Assembly: GCF_014524545.1 (NCBI RefSeq)
Contig: NZ_CP053557.1
Span: 1,699,501 to 1,763,500 of the forward strand
Direction: 5' to 3'
Source of the DNA: Exiguobacterium sp. Helios
GTDB taxonomy: Bacteria; Bacillota; Bacilli; Exiguobacteriales; Exiguobacteriaceae
Length of the DNA stretch: 64,000 bases
Shown piece after piece: positions 39,090 through 48,045 of the stretch. Numbering within the stretch: position 1 is the stretch's first letter; the number at the start of each line of letters is the position of its first letter. Under the pieces are notes generated by a model. The model saw only the letters and a list, made by a program, of their open reading frames with translations, made no database searches and had not been told where the DNA came from. Position numbers and translations under genes: made by a program.

Positions 39090-40310
39090 ATGGATCATTT
39101 AATATTTGAAGTTGGTACCGCGCTTATCTTAGTGGCGATCGCAGCATTGCTTGCGAATAAATTAAATTTTTCGATCATTCCGTTTTTAATTATTTTAGGA
39201 ATGATCGTTGGGCCGCACGCTCCGACAATCGGGATACTAGACTTCAAGTTCATTGAAAGTGCCGAGTTCATCAGTTTCCTCGGACGCATCGGTGTCCTGT
39301 TCCTCTTATTTTATCTAGGACTGGAGTTTTCAATCGGTAAATTGATCCGGTCGGGCAAATCGATCGTCACGAGTGGAACGATTTATTTATCGATTAACTT
39401 TACCGGTGGTCTGCTTTACGGATTCATCGCTGGATTCCCCTTATACGAAGTGCTGATCATCGCCGGTATCATCACGATTTCGTCCAGTGCGATCGTCGCA
39501 AAAGTCCTCGTTGAATTACGCCGGACCGGCAATACGGAAACCGAGCTGATTCTCGGAATCATCATGTTCGAAGATATCTTTCTCGCCGTCTACCTGTCCG
39601 TCTTGTCAGGACTCCTGCTTGGTGACGGGACGAGCTTATTGTCTTCTGTCACATCGATTTTAATCGCCCTCGGTTACATGCTGCTGTTCTTCGTCATCGC
39701 AAGAAAAGCGACACCTCTCCTGAACCGGATGCTGAAGATTGCCTCGGACGAAGTATTTATCATCGTCGTCTTTGCCGCCTTGTTCTTCGTCGCCGGCTTC
39801 TCGGAAACGATTCATGTCGCGGAAGCGATCGGTGCCTTACTGCTCGGACTCGTCTTTTCGGAGACGGACCAAGGGGAGCGGATTGAACACCTCGTCGTTC
39901 CATTCCGTGATTTCTTCGGAGCAATCTTCTTCTTCAGCTTCGGACTGAGCATTGATCCGACAATGTTGCTCGATGCCGTTTGGCTTGCACTTGGTGCCGT
40001 CGTCATCACGATTGTCGGAAACTACGTCGCCGGGATGATTGCCGGACGCAGAGCCGGACTGTCGCACAAAGCATCCTCGAACATTGGACTGACAATCGTC
40101 TCCCGCGGTGAATTTTCGATTATCGTCGCAAATCTCGGGATCGCCGGCGGACTGATGGATATCCTGTCACCGTTTTCCGCCTTGTACGTCTTGATTCTCG
40201 CAATTCTCGGACCACTGATGACGAAGGAATCCAAACGGATTTATAACTTCATGAACGGCATCTTTAAATGGACGGAACCGAAACCGAAAAAGACAAAACC
40301 GAAAGCATGA
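39090..40310 (+). CDS. khtU: KhtU, CPA2-family K+/H+ antiporter
   Basis: A 406-residue antiporter with about 12 TM segments. CPA2 marks are GMIVGPHAPTIGIL near residues 33-46, LFLLFYLGLEFSIGKLIRSG near 70-89 with the ion-binding acidic region, and TLVSR-type GLTIVSRGEFSIIVANLGIA near 335-354. There is no attached TrkA domain because KhtT supplies it. Homologues exchange K+ (and NH4+) for protons under c-di-AMP and pH control. The gene starts 3 nt after khtT (GGAGGCGG site in the khtT end). The C-terminus is Lys/Pro rich. Confidence 0.93.
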   Translation: MDHLIFEVGTALILVAIAALLANKLNFSIIPFLIILGMIVGPHAPTIGILDFKFIESAEFISFLGRIGVLFLLFYLGLEFSIGKLIRSGKSIVTSGTIYLSINFTGGLLYGFIAGFPLYEVLIIAGIITISSSAIVAKVLVELRRTGNTETELILGIIMFEDIFLAVYLSVLSGLLLGDGTSLLSSVTSILIALGYMLLFFVIARKATPLLNRMLKIASDEVFIIVVFAALFFVAGFSETIHVAEAIGALLLGLVFSETDQGERIEHLVVPFRDFFGAIFFFSFGLSIDPTMLLDAVWLALGAVVITIVGNYVAGMIAGRRAGLSHKASSNIGLTIVSRGEFSIIVANLGIAGGLMDILSPFSALYVLILAILGPLMTKESKRIYNFMNGIFKWTEPKPKKTKPKA

Positions 40311-40410
40311 TAATGGCGTGTCTCAGGTAAAACGAACAGGCATCAAGCAGGCTTTCAAGGCTCCGCTGTCGTATTCCTTTAAGTAACAAATCTGCTTGAG
40401 GAGGGATACG

Positions 40411-41343
40411 ATGAAAGCCGTCATTTGTACTGCCTATGGTCCACCGGATGTGTTGAAGTTGCAAGAGGTCGAAAAACCTGTCCCGAAAGCATTTGATCTG
40501 CTGATTCAGGTATATGCATCCGCTGTTCACTCAGGAGACCGGCGGATGCGGGCACTCGATGTCCCGGCAGCAGGAAAGCTTCCGATGCGTCTCGTCGTCG
40601 GATGGAAAGCACCGAGACAGCCGATTTTAGGAGTTGTCTTAGCAGGCGAAGTCGTTGCGACGGGCAACCGAGTGAAGGACTTCAAAGTCGGCGATCGGGT
40701 CTACGCCCTGACCGGGATGCGCTTTGGCGGCTACGCCGAGTATGCCTGCATCAAGGAAAACAAATGTGTGGAGCAGATGCCGCGCAACGCGAACTTCGCA
40801 GAAGCAGCCGGTCTTCCGTTTGGCGGAACGACCGTCCTCCATTTTTTCCGGAAACTGAACCTCGAGCAGGCAAAGTCGATCTTGATTTACGGGGCGTCCG
40901 GAGCCGTCGGTTCAATTGCCGTCCAGATTTCGAAACAATATGGTCTTCATGTGACGGCCGTCTGCAGCGGACGGAATGCTGAACTGGTCACACGTCTTGG
41001 CGCAGATGTCGTCGTCGACTATAGAACGGATGGTTACGACACTGAACTGACAACGTATGACGCGGTGTTTGATGCATCCGGGAAGGTGGAAAAACGGACG
41101 GCCCGGCAGCATGTCAAGGCGGACGGAGCGTTTCGTTCAGTCGCCGGACAAGGCGTCGCACGGGCGCTGAAGGAAGATTTGAGGCTGCTGAATGAGTGGT
41201 TTGAAGCAGGAGACCTGAAAGCGGTCATCGATAAGGTGTATCCGCTTGAGGAGATTGTCGCCGCCCACCGGTACGTCGATGCCGGACGGAAGTTTGGTAA
41301 TGTCATCGTGTCGGTGGTCGATGACTACGACAGAACGGACTAA
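40411..41343 (+). CDS. MDR-family NAD(P)-dependent oxidoreductase
   Basis: A 310-residue medium-chain dehydrogenase/reductase of the quinone-oxidoreductase type. The N-terminal GroES-like domain includes DLLIQVYASAVHSGDRRMRA (about 29-48) and GEVVATGNRVKDFKVGDRVY near 90-109. The NADPH site is ILIYGASGAVGSIAVQISKQ near 156-175. The zinc-binding cysteines of true alcohol dehydrogenases are absent, so it is probably a zinc-free reductase of enones or quinones. ATG 40411 follows GAGGAGGG; a TTG five codons upstream is in frame but has no site. Monocistronic. Confidence 0.87.
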   Translation: MKAVICTAYGPPDVLKLQEVEKPVPKAFDLLIQVYASAVHSGDRRMRALDVPAAGKLPMRLVVGWKAPRQPILGVVLAGEVVATGNRVKDFKVGDRVYALTGMRFGGYAEYACIKENKCVEQMPRNANFAEAAGLPFGGTTVLHFFRKLNLEQAKSILIYGASGAVGSIAVQISKQYGLHVTAVCSGRNAELVTRLGADVVVDYRTDGYDTELTTYDAVFDASGKVEKRTARQHVKADGAFRSVAGQGVARALKEDLRLLNEWFEAGDLKAVIDKVYPLEEIVAAHRYVDAGRKFGNVIVSVVDDYDRTD

Positions 41344-41363
41344 ATAATCGACCGTCATCACAA

Positions 41364-41416
41364 GAAAAACCTTTGAAACGATGCAGGGATTAAATGCATC
41401 GTTTCAAAGGTTTTTT
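41364..41416. terminator. Bidirectional terminator
   Basis: Arms AAAAACCTTTGAAACGATGC (41365-41384) and GCATCGTTTCAAAGGTTTTT (41396-41415) are perfect, with A- and T-runs on both sides, between convergent genes. Confidence 0.93.
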
Positions 41417-41430
41417 GCTTGTGCTGTAGA

Positions 41431-41952
41431 TTACTTCAAGACATCATAGGTTGCCATGACGAATTGTCCGGACGGACGACAACCGGTCAGGCGGAAGCGG
41501 GTTTCAAGCGTCCCTTCCGGAAACAGCGGGATCCCGCTGCCGAGGACGACCGGTGCGATCGCCAGTTCGAGCTGATCAATCAGTTGCAACCGTAAGGCTT
41601 CCTGAATCAATTCACCACCGCCGATCAGCCAAATCTTCCCGTCGATCGTCGGACCGATCCGTTCGAGCAACACATCGAGCGATTCATTCGTGAAGGTCGC
41701 ATGTTCCGACTGTTTACCGTTCTGTCGGGTCAAGACATAGTTGTCGATTGCGGGATAGGGGTACTCCTCGCTCAGCACCAAGACCTCGTCAAACGTCTTC
41801 CGACCCATGATGACGGCTCCGACGTCTTCCATGAACGCCGCGTAGCCATTGTCACCGTCTCCTTCGACGGCAAACAACCAATCAAGAGAATTGTCCAAAC
41901 GCGCGATTTTTCCATCCAGACTGCAGGCAATATATAAAACGGTTTTGGTCAT
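41431..41952 (-). CDS. Dihydrofolate reductase-fold (RibD C-terminal-like) protein
   Basis: A 173-residue protein of the DHFR/RibD_C superfamily: VLYIACSLDGKIARLDNSLD at the N-terminus, AVIMGRKTFDEVLVL near 46-60, and IWLIGGGELIQEALR near 107-121, the NADPH-binding glycine turn. Similar Bacillus proteins (YwjB, YyaP) have no settled function. ATG 41952 follows AAGGAGGAG on the minus strand. It is divergent from the WYL regulator at 42037, which is a candidate controller. Confidence 0.87.
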   Translation of the reverse strand: MTKTVLYIACSLDGKIARLDNSLDWLFAVEGDGDNGYAAFMEDVGAVIMGRKTFDEVLVLSEEYPYPAIDNYVLTRQNGKQSEHATFTNESLDVLLERIGPTIDGKIWLIGGGELIQEALRLQLIDQLELAIAPVVLGSGIPLFPEGTLETRFRLTGCRPSGQFVMATYDVLK

Positions 41953-42036
41953 CGTAACTCCTCCTTATATTCAATCTATACTTAGTCTACGGTATAATCA
42001 TGACAAAAGATGTCGTAATTAGAGGAGAAATATTTT

Positions 42037-42924
42037 ATGAAAAGCCGACATTTAAAAGTCATGCGTCTGCTCAACCGGCAGCAGCTGTTGACGGCACGGG
42101 AACTGGCGGAAGCATGTGGTGTTTCTTTGCGGACGATTCAACGTGATTTGCTCGAACTCGAAGCGAACGGCTACCCGATTTACAGTGAACGCGGACCGGC
42201 CGGTGGATACCGGGTATTACCAAATCGTTTGTTGCCGCCGCTTGCCTTACGGGAACAGGAAGCCATCACGTTGTTTTTGATGATCGACTGGGTCGGTCAG
42301 ATTCCGGATTTGCCGTTTGGGGCATTGCGGGGCAATCTTGCCGAATGGTATCTGCATGAACTGCCGTCCGATCTCGAAGCCAAGATGGACCGCCTGAAAG
42401 GAAGGGTCCGCTTTGCGCGACCGGATACACCGGCGTCTCCCTTGACGCGTAACCTATTGCGTTTAATGGAAGCAGAAGTGAAAGGAGAGATCGTCTATCG
42501 GACGACGAGCGGATGCCGGACGATTCTGATTGACCCGGTTGGTCTGACATTTGAGCGCAACCGCTGGTATCTGCTTGCGCAGACGGAGCGGGGATTGCGC
42601 CAGTACCGTGTTGACCGGATAGAACAGGTGACTGAGACGACGATCCCGTCGAAACGAATGACGTTCGAAGAAGCAGAACATTTAAATGAAGCAGGAGAAC
42701 AGGTGACGGTCTTTCTCGAGTTGACACCGCTCGGAGAACAGTTGCTCGAAGGGATTTTACCGCTCAACGAGCAACGGACATGGTCGGTACCACGACTGGA
42801 ACTCCCGTTTCTCGGCCGGCAGTTATTTGGACTCGGTCGGGAAGTCAAGGTCCTCGAACCGTTATCGTTACAGGAAGAAATCCGGCGCCATGCCAGTGAA
42901 GTGCTGGCAATCTATCAGGAATGA
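42037..42924 (+). CDS. HTH-WYL transcriptional regulator (YafY type)
   Basis: A 295-residue regulator. An HTH_11 domain (LTARELAEACGVSLRTIQRD near 17-36) is followed by a WYL domain (about 140-220; VGLTFERNRWYLLAQTERGL, with R-Q-Y-R-V-D-R-I as the ligand-sensing strand) and a WCX-like C-terminus. Members respond to nucleotides or small ligands. A TATAAT at 41993-41998 with TTCAAT at 41970-41975 (17-bp spacing) gives a plausible promoter, and TGACA..TGTCG at 42001-42015 may be its operator. Divergent neighbour: the DHFR-fold gene. Confidence 0.9.
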   Translation: MKSRHLKVMRLLNRQQLLTARELAEACGVSLRTIQRDLLELEANGYPIYSERGPAGGYRVLPNRLLPPLALREQEAITLFLMIDWVGQIPDLPFGALRGNLAEWYLHELPSDLEAKMDRLKGRVRFARPDTPASPLTRNLLRLMEAEVKGEIVYRTTSGCRTILIDPVGLTFERNRWYLLAQTERGLRQYRVDRIEQVTETTIPSKRMTFEEAEHLNEAGEQVTVFLELTPLGEQLLEGILPLNEQRTWSVPRLELPFLGRQLFGLGREVKVLEPLSLQEEIRRHASEVLAIYQE

Positions 42925-43006
42925 CAAAGGGTCCTGTTCCTAAGTCAGTAAGAAACTATGTTACGATATAACCAGAGAAACATGGTAAAAACGGAAGGGG
43001 TTTTCT

Positions 43007-45019
43007 ATGGAAACGTTATCACTTATTTTGTTAATGCTTGTCTTAATCATTTTGACGCAAGTCCTCGGACACTACATCCGCTTCATTCCGACTGCCTTGA
43101 TTCAAATCCTCGTCGGAACGATTACGGCACTGTTAATCAGCGGACTGAAGATTGAAGTTGAATCAGAATGGTTCCTGTTATTATTCATCGCTCCATTGCT
43201 CTATAACGACAGTTCACATTTTCCGCGCGATGAGCTGTGGAAGATGCGCGCTGCCATTTTCGGTAATGCCATCGTCCTCGTCTTATTGACGACGGTCATC
43301 GGTGGATACTTCATCAACTGGCTCGTACCGGTCATTCCGGTTGCGGCGGCCTTTGCGCTCGCTGCAATCCTCTCACCGACCGATCCGATTGCCGTCAACG
43401 GGATTGCGAAACGGGTCCAGATACCGGAACAGATTTTAAATCTCGTCCGGGGAGAGTCGTTGATCAATGACGCGTCAGGACTTGTTGCCTTCAGTTACGC
43501 GGTCGCAGCCGTCGTCACCGGTTACTTTTCCATCCAGCAGGCGACGACGGAATTCGTCTACATGTTCGCCGTTGGAGCGGTCGTTGGTCTCGCCATTAGT
43601 GTCGCGATGAACTGGTTGAAGATGAAATTACGGCGGACAGGAATTGAAGATGTCGTTTTTTATGCGTTACTGCAAATCCTGACACCGTTCATCATCTTTT
43701 TTGTTGCAGAAGAAGTCTTGCATGCGTCCGGTGTCATTGCCGTCGTGACGGGCGGGATTCTCCACGCCTTGATCAAAGAACGGACGGAAACGTTTTTTGC
43801 CCAGGAGCAGACGTTGACCGACAACATCTGGACGATGATCGCCTACATCTTAAACGGGATCATCTTCTTGTTACTTGGTTTGACGTTACCGGAAGCGACA
43901 CGCGAAATCTTTGCCGATGACGCGATTAACAACTGGCGTCTGATGTCATTTGTGATTGAAATTGGAACGGTCATTCTTTTAATTCGCTTGATTTGGACGA
44001 TGTTCTTCAATTGGTTCGACCATCGCTTCCTGAAAAAAGCGGATCACCGCAAACCGTCGTTTAAGCAGGATGTCATCACGACACTCGTCGGCGTCCGCGG
44101 AACGATTACGATGGTCGGGGTCTTGTCATTACCGTTCGTGACCGAATCAGGAGAAGCGTTCCCGGAACGGTCGCTGATCATTTTCCTCGCGGCCGGTGTC
44201 ATCATCTTCACACTGGTTCTCGCGACAATCCTTTTACCGTTGCTCAACCGTGGTGAGGCCGATGCCCAGCCGGAACTCGATTTGAATTCGTATAAACAGC
44301 GGATGGTCAAACGGGCGATCACGGAAATCAAACAGGTCGTCCAGGAAGAAAATTCGACCGTCGCCTTTGATTTATTAAATGAATATCATGTCATGCTGCG
44401 CCTGTTACGGGCACAGGAGAAAAGTGAGGAAGAACTGACGCACTTCAACCAACAGCTGAAAAAACTGCGGCTTGAGGCGGTCCAGTGGGAACGTGACTTG
44501 ACGAAACAATTCCTGCAGGAACATAAAACACCGGACCAGCTGAAAAAAGAAGTCTTCCGGTCGATTGATAACCGCCGCGAAGCCATCGACAAGGAAGCCC
44601 GCTTCCGTCTGTTGCAACCGATCCGGAAAATCCTTTGGAAACGGAAACGGTCTAACATGTCGTCCGATCAATTGATCCGTCTGACACAGGTCGAACATGA
44701 ACTGTACGAACAGGTCATGACAGGAGTCATCACCCGGCTTGAAGGATGCCGCGGCGATTATCCGGTCGATGTCGTTCAAAGCGTACTCGAATTCTATAAA
44801 CGTTTACGCTTTAAACACACGCGCTGGTCATCACCGGTCGGCGGAAAAGCCGACGTCGATCAGCAAAAAGAAGAACTTTGTCTGCGGGCAATCGAAGTCC
44901 AGCGCCAGGAAATCGCTTCGATGTCAAACGAAGGCGATTTGTCCGGCGAGGAAGAAAAAGAATTGCGCCGCTTCATTCACTATATCGAAAGTGTCGTTCT
45001 CTATGAGTACGTCGAGTAA
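43007..45019 (+). CDS. nhaK: CPA1-family Na+(K+)/H+ antiporter, NhaK-like
   Basis: A 670-residue antiporter, the same length as NhaK of Bacillus subtilis. About 12 TM segments cover residues 1-420, with LLFIAPLLYNDSSHFPRDEL near 60-79, FALAAILSPTDPIAVNGIAK near 112-131 and the ND motif in RGESLINDASGLVAFSYAVA near 147-166 forming the ion site. A cytoplasmic, highly charged helical tail of about 250 residues follows. It exports Na+ (and K+/Li+/Rb+ in NhaK) for protons. GGAAGGGG precedes ATG 43007. Monocistronic. Confidence 0.9.
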   Translation: METLSLILLMLVLIILTQVLGHYIRFIPTALIQILVGTITALLISGLKIEVESEWFLLLFIAPLLYNDSSHFPRDELWKMRAAIFGNAIVLVLLTTVIGGYFINWLVPVIPVAAAFALAAILSPTDPIAVNGIAKRVQIPEQILNLVRGESLINDASGLVAFSYAVAAVVTGYFSIQQATTEFVYMFAVGAVVGLAISVAMNWLKMKLRRTGIEDVVFYALLQILTPFIIFFVAEEVLHASGVIAVVTGGILHALIKERTETFFAQEQTLTDNIWTMIAYILNGIIFLLLGLTLPEATREIFADDAINNWRLMSFVIEIGTVILLIRLIWTMFFNWFDHRFLKKADHRKPSFKQDVITTLVGVRGTITMVGVLSLPFVTESGEAFPERSLIIFLAAGVIIFTLVLATILLPLLNRGEADAQPELDLNSYKQRMVKRAITEIKQVVQEENSTVAFDLLNEYHVMLRLLRAQEKSEEELTHFNQQLKKLRLEAVQWERDLTKQFLQEHKTPDQLKKEVFRSIDNRREAIDKEARFRLLQPIRKILWKRKRSNMSSDQLIRLTQVEHELYEQVMTGVITRLEGCRGDYPVDVVQSVLEFYKRLRFKHTRWSSPVGGKADVDQQKEELCLRAIEVQRQEIASMSNEGDLSGEEEKELRRFIHYIESVVLYEYVE

Positions 45020-45029
45020 ATGAAAAAAA

Positions 45030-45060
45030 CAGCCCTTGTCCAGTGGACAGGGGCTGCTTT
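45030..45060. terminator. Terminator between nhaK-like and gabD-like genes
   Basis: CAGCCCTTGTCCA (45030-45042) and TGGACAGGGGCTG (45044-45056) pair with one G-U; an A-run precedes and TTT follows, fitting convergent use. Confidence 0.85.
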
Positions 45061-45064
45061 GTGA

Positions 45065-46489
45065 TTAACCGAGTGAAAGGTATTTGACTTCGAGGTAATC
45101 CTCGATGCCGTAGACGCCGCCTTCACGGCCGAGTCCACTTTCTTTGTAGCCGCCAAATGGGGCTTGGGCAGCAGATGGTGCACCGTCATTCAAACCGACG
45201 ATGCCGTACTCGAGTTTTTTACCGAGTTGAAGTGCTTCGTCGATTTTCTCCGAGAATGCATAGGCGGCAAGACCGTATGGTGTGTTGTTCGCCCGTTCGA
45301 TGACTTCTTCAAGAGTATCGAAGACCGAGATCGGTGCGAGCGGACCGAACGTTTCTTCCTGCATGCAGATCATGTCTTCCGTGACATTACCGAGGACGGT
45401 TGGTTCAACAAAGTATCCGACTGAATCATCAATCGTACCGCCGGAAAGAATCGTTGCGCCTTTTGCGACGGCGTCGTCAATATGTGCTTTGACTTTGGCG
45501 ACGGCTTTCGCATTGATCAACGGTCCGATCGTCGAATCAGCGTCGAGTCCGTTGCCGACTTTCAAGCGCGTGACTTCGGCGACGAATTTTTCAGTGAAGG
45601 CGTCGAGAACAGATGCCTGGACATAAAAGCGGTTCGTTGCGACACACGCTTGTCCGCCGTTGCGGAATTTCGAGCGGATGGCGCCTTGAACGGCTTTGTC
45701 GAGATCCGCATTTTCCGTGACGATGAACGGCGCATGACCACCGAGTTCAAGCGACAATTTTTTCATCGTATCAGCCGCTTGACGCATGATCAATTTACCG
45801 ACCGCTGTTGAGCCGGTGAATGTGATTTTCCGGACACGGGAATCGGCTTGCCAGACACCGCTGATGGTTGCCGCGTCACCTGTCAGGACGTTGATGGCAC
45901 CAGCCGGAATACCGGCTTCGATCGCGAGTTCAACCAGACGAAGTGCCGTATACGGTGTTTCTTCCGACGGTTTCAACACGACGGTACAGCCGGCAGCGAG
46001 CGCCGGAGCGAGTTTCCGTGTAATCATTGCTGCCGGGAAGTTCCATGGCGTGATTGCCGCAACGACACCAACCGGTTCTTTTTCGACGAAGAGTCGTTTC
46101 CCGGGAACGGATGCCGGAATTGTTTCTCCGTAGATCCGGCGCGCTTCTTCCGCATACCAGCGGACATATTGATTGCCGTAGTCGATTTCTCCGCGTGCTT
46201 CGACGAATGGTTTCCCTTGTTCGAGCGTCATGATTTCCGCGAGTTCATCACGGTGTTGTTGAATCAGGCGGTACCAGGCATCGATTTTATCGGCGCGGTC
46301 ATCGGCTGTCCGTTCCGACCAGTCGACGAATGCTGTACTTGCTGCATCGACGGCACGCGCTGCATTGTCTGCTGTGCTGCTTGGGACGTGTCCGAGTAAT
46401 TCTTTTGTTGCCGGGTTAAAGACGGGAATCGTTTCCTCTGTGTTATACCAAATATTATTAATGACGTTTTGTTCAATCATGTATTGCAC
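45065..46489 (-). CDS. gabD: NAD(P)-dependent succinate-semialdehyde dehydrogenase-like enzyme
   Basis: A 474-residue aldehyde dehydrogenase. The cofactor region is VAAITPWNFPAAMITRKLAP near 140-160, the general base Glu lies in KKLSLELGGHAPFIV near 250, and the catalytic Cys in FRNGGQACVATNRFYV near 287. GabD-type features are GETIPASVPGKRLFVEKEPV and the C-terminal PFGGYKESGLGREGG. It oxidises succinate semialdehyde to succinate in 4-aminobutyrate breakdown, though close relatives accept glutarate semialdehyde. GGAGGTGCAAT precedes ATG 46489 on the minus strand. No gabT is nearby. Confidence 0.88.
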   Translation of the reverse strand: MQYMIEQNVINNIWYNTEETIPVFNPATKELLGHVPSSTADNAARAVDAASTAFVDWSERTADDRADKIDAWYRLIQQHRDELAEIMTLEQGKPFVEARGEIDYGNQYVRWYAEEARRIYGETIPASVPGKRLFVEKEPVGVVAAITPWNFPAAMITRKLAPALAAGCTVVLKPSEETPYTALRLVELAIEAGIPAGAINVLTGDAATISGVWQADSRVRKITFTGSTAVGKLIMRQAADTMKKLSLELGGHAPFIVTENADLDKAVQGAIRSKFRNGGQACVATNRFYVQASVLDAFTEKFVAEVTRLKVGNGLDADSTIGPLINAKAVAKVKAHIDDAVAKGATILSGGTIDDSVGYFVEPTVLGNVTEDMICMQEETFGPLAPISVFDTLEEVIERANNTPYGLAAYAFSEKIDEALQLGKKLEYGIVGLNDGAPSAAQAPFGGYKESGLGREGGVYGIEDYLEVKYLSLG

Positions 46490-46674
46490 CTCCGTGTGTT
46501 TTCATTACGTCCCTTATTAAACACCCATCCGGCCGGTTTGTGTACTTCCGCTTTGGATGGGGGGGCATAACGAACTGGAATGATGCAGGGAAAATCGTTA
46601 ATCAACTGAATAATCGGGAATATAAAAAGTAAGCAGAGTAGAGTGTTGTTTGTCGGAGAAAGGACGGGATTCAC

Positions 46675-47919
46675 ATGAATAAAAAATGGATGGGCGTCAG
46701 TCTTGCCGGGATTGTGCTGATCAGTGGATGCGGTCAACAGTCGGTTGGATCGGAAACGAAAACGAAACAGGTCGAACATCAAGCAGCAGACCCGAGCTAC
46801 ATACGTCAGGAATTAAAACGCGCCGATTTCATCGCGTCCCAGTATGATTACGCCCGGGCGATCCGGATTGTCGACCGCTTGAAGACGACGGAAGCAAAAC
46901 AAAAGGGGAAGGAATATGCGGCGAAACAGGCGAATCTCGGTACGATTAAAGCCGGGACATCTGTCCCGCACTTATTTTTCCACTCCTTGATTGCAGAACC
47001 AAAACGCGCCTTTGACGGGGACCGGAAACAGCAGGGCTATGATGATTATATGGTGACGCAAGGTGAATTCGAACGGATTTTGACCGCCTTGTATCAACGG
47101 AACTATGTCCTTGTCCGGCCGACCGATCTTGCGACGTGGAAAGACGGACGGATGACCGAAAAGGGACTTCCTTTTCCAAAAGGTAAGAAGCCGCTCGTTC
47201 TGTCGCAGGATGACGTCAACTACTATGAATACATGATCGGCGACGGTTTTGCGACGACATTGAAAGTCAAAAATGGACGAATCACCAATTCGATGACCGG
47301 AAAACCGGATGGTGCCTATGATCTCGTACCGCTCGTGGACGCGTTCGTCAACCGTCATCCGGATTTTTCTTACCATGGCGCGAAAGGATTACTGGGTATT
47401 ACCGGCTATAACGGCGTCCTCGGATACCGGTCGTCGTATGCGCAGTACGGGCAATCTGCTAAAGTCGAGCAGGCGCGTCAACAGGCAAAAGCGACGGCGA
47501 TCGCTCTGAAGAAGGACGGATGGCAGTTTGCCAGCCACACGTATGGTCACATCGCGATCGGGAAATTCAGTCTGGCGACGATTCAGGCGGATACGGCGCG
47601 CTATAAGCGTGATGTCGCCCCATTGATCGGAACGACCCGTCAGTTGATTTATCCGTTTGGCAGTGATATTCAGAATTGGCATGGGTATACGGGTGATAAA
47701 TACCGCTATTTGACGCAACAGGGTTTTCATTATTTTTATAATGTTGATGCCTCGCAACATGCTTGGAAACAGTTGGGCAAAGACTATTACCGCCAGGCGC
47801 GGATTAATGTCGACGGGATCCGGCTCCGCCAGGCACTGGCGAAAAAAACAAATGTCTTGGATCCGTTCTTCGATTCAAAAGCCGTCTTTGATCCGATGCG
47901 GTCGGTTGTCAAAAAATAA
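46675..47919 (+). CDS. Polysaccharide deacetylase-like lipoprotein
   Basis: A 414-residue secreted lipoprotein: the signal peptide ends in the lipobox L-I-S-G-C with Cys20. The NodB-like region begins with SVPHLFFHSLIAEPKRAF near 100 and shows motif 1 in PLVLSQDDVNYYEY near 175 (the D-D pair) and motif 2 in FASHTYGHIAIG near 285 (H-x3-H). A late strand (LIYPFGSDIQNWHGY near 325) replaces the usual R-x-P-Y. It may deacetylate peptidoglycan or another surface glycan. The order of motifs is normal but motif 1 and motif 2 are more than 100 residues apart, wider than in standard enzymes. Monocistronic. Confidence 0.82.
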   Translation: MNKKWMGVSLAGIVLISGCGQQSVGSETKTKQVEHQAADPSYIRQELKRADFIASQYDYARAIRIVDRLKTTEAKQKGKEYAAKQANLGTIKAGTSVPHLFFHSLIAEPKRAFDGDRKQQGYDDYMVTQGEFERILTALYQRNYVLVRPTDLATWKDGRMTEKGLPFPKGKKPLVLSQDDVNYYEYMIGDGFATTLKVKNGRITNSMTGKPDGAYDLVPLVDAFVNRHPDFSYHGAKGLLGITGYNGVLGYRSSYAQYGQSAKVEQARQQAKATAIALKKDGWQFASHTYGHIAIGKFSLATIQADTARYKRDVAPLIGTTRQLIYPFGSDIQNWHGYTGDKYRYLTQQGFHYFYNVDASQHAWKQLGKDYYRQARINVDGIRLRQALAKKTNVLDPFFDSKAVFDPMRSVVKK

Positions 47920-47942
47920 TTCCGTTCCTGAAAAACGAATTG

Positions 47943-47992
47943 ACCCATTTAATGATTCACACCAGTTCGTGTGACATTAAATGGGTATTATT
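47943..47992 (+). terminator. Long stem after the deacetylase gene
   Basis: ACCCATTTAATG (47943-47954) and CATTAAATGGGT (47975-47986) are perfect 12-bp arms, with an inner TCACAC/GTGTGA pair. The downstream tract is ATTATTTG, a weak T-run. Confidence 0.7.
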
Positions 47993-48045
47993 TGTATAGA
48001 GGAGTTATTTTCTCAATACTGCTTTGATAAAAAGGAGTTCAGGAT

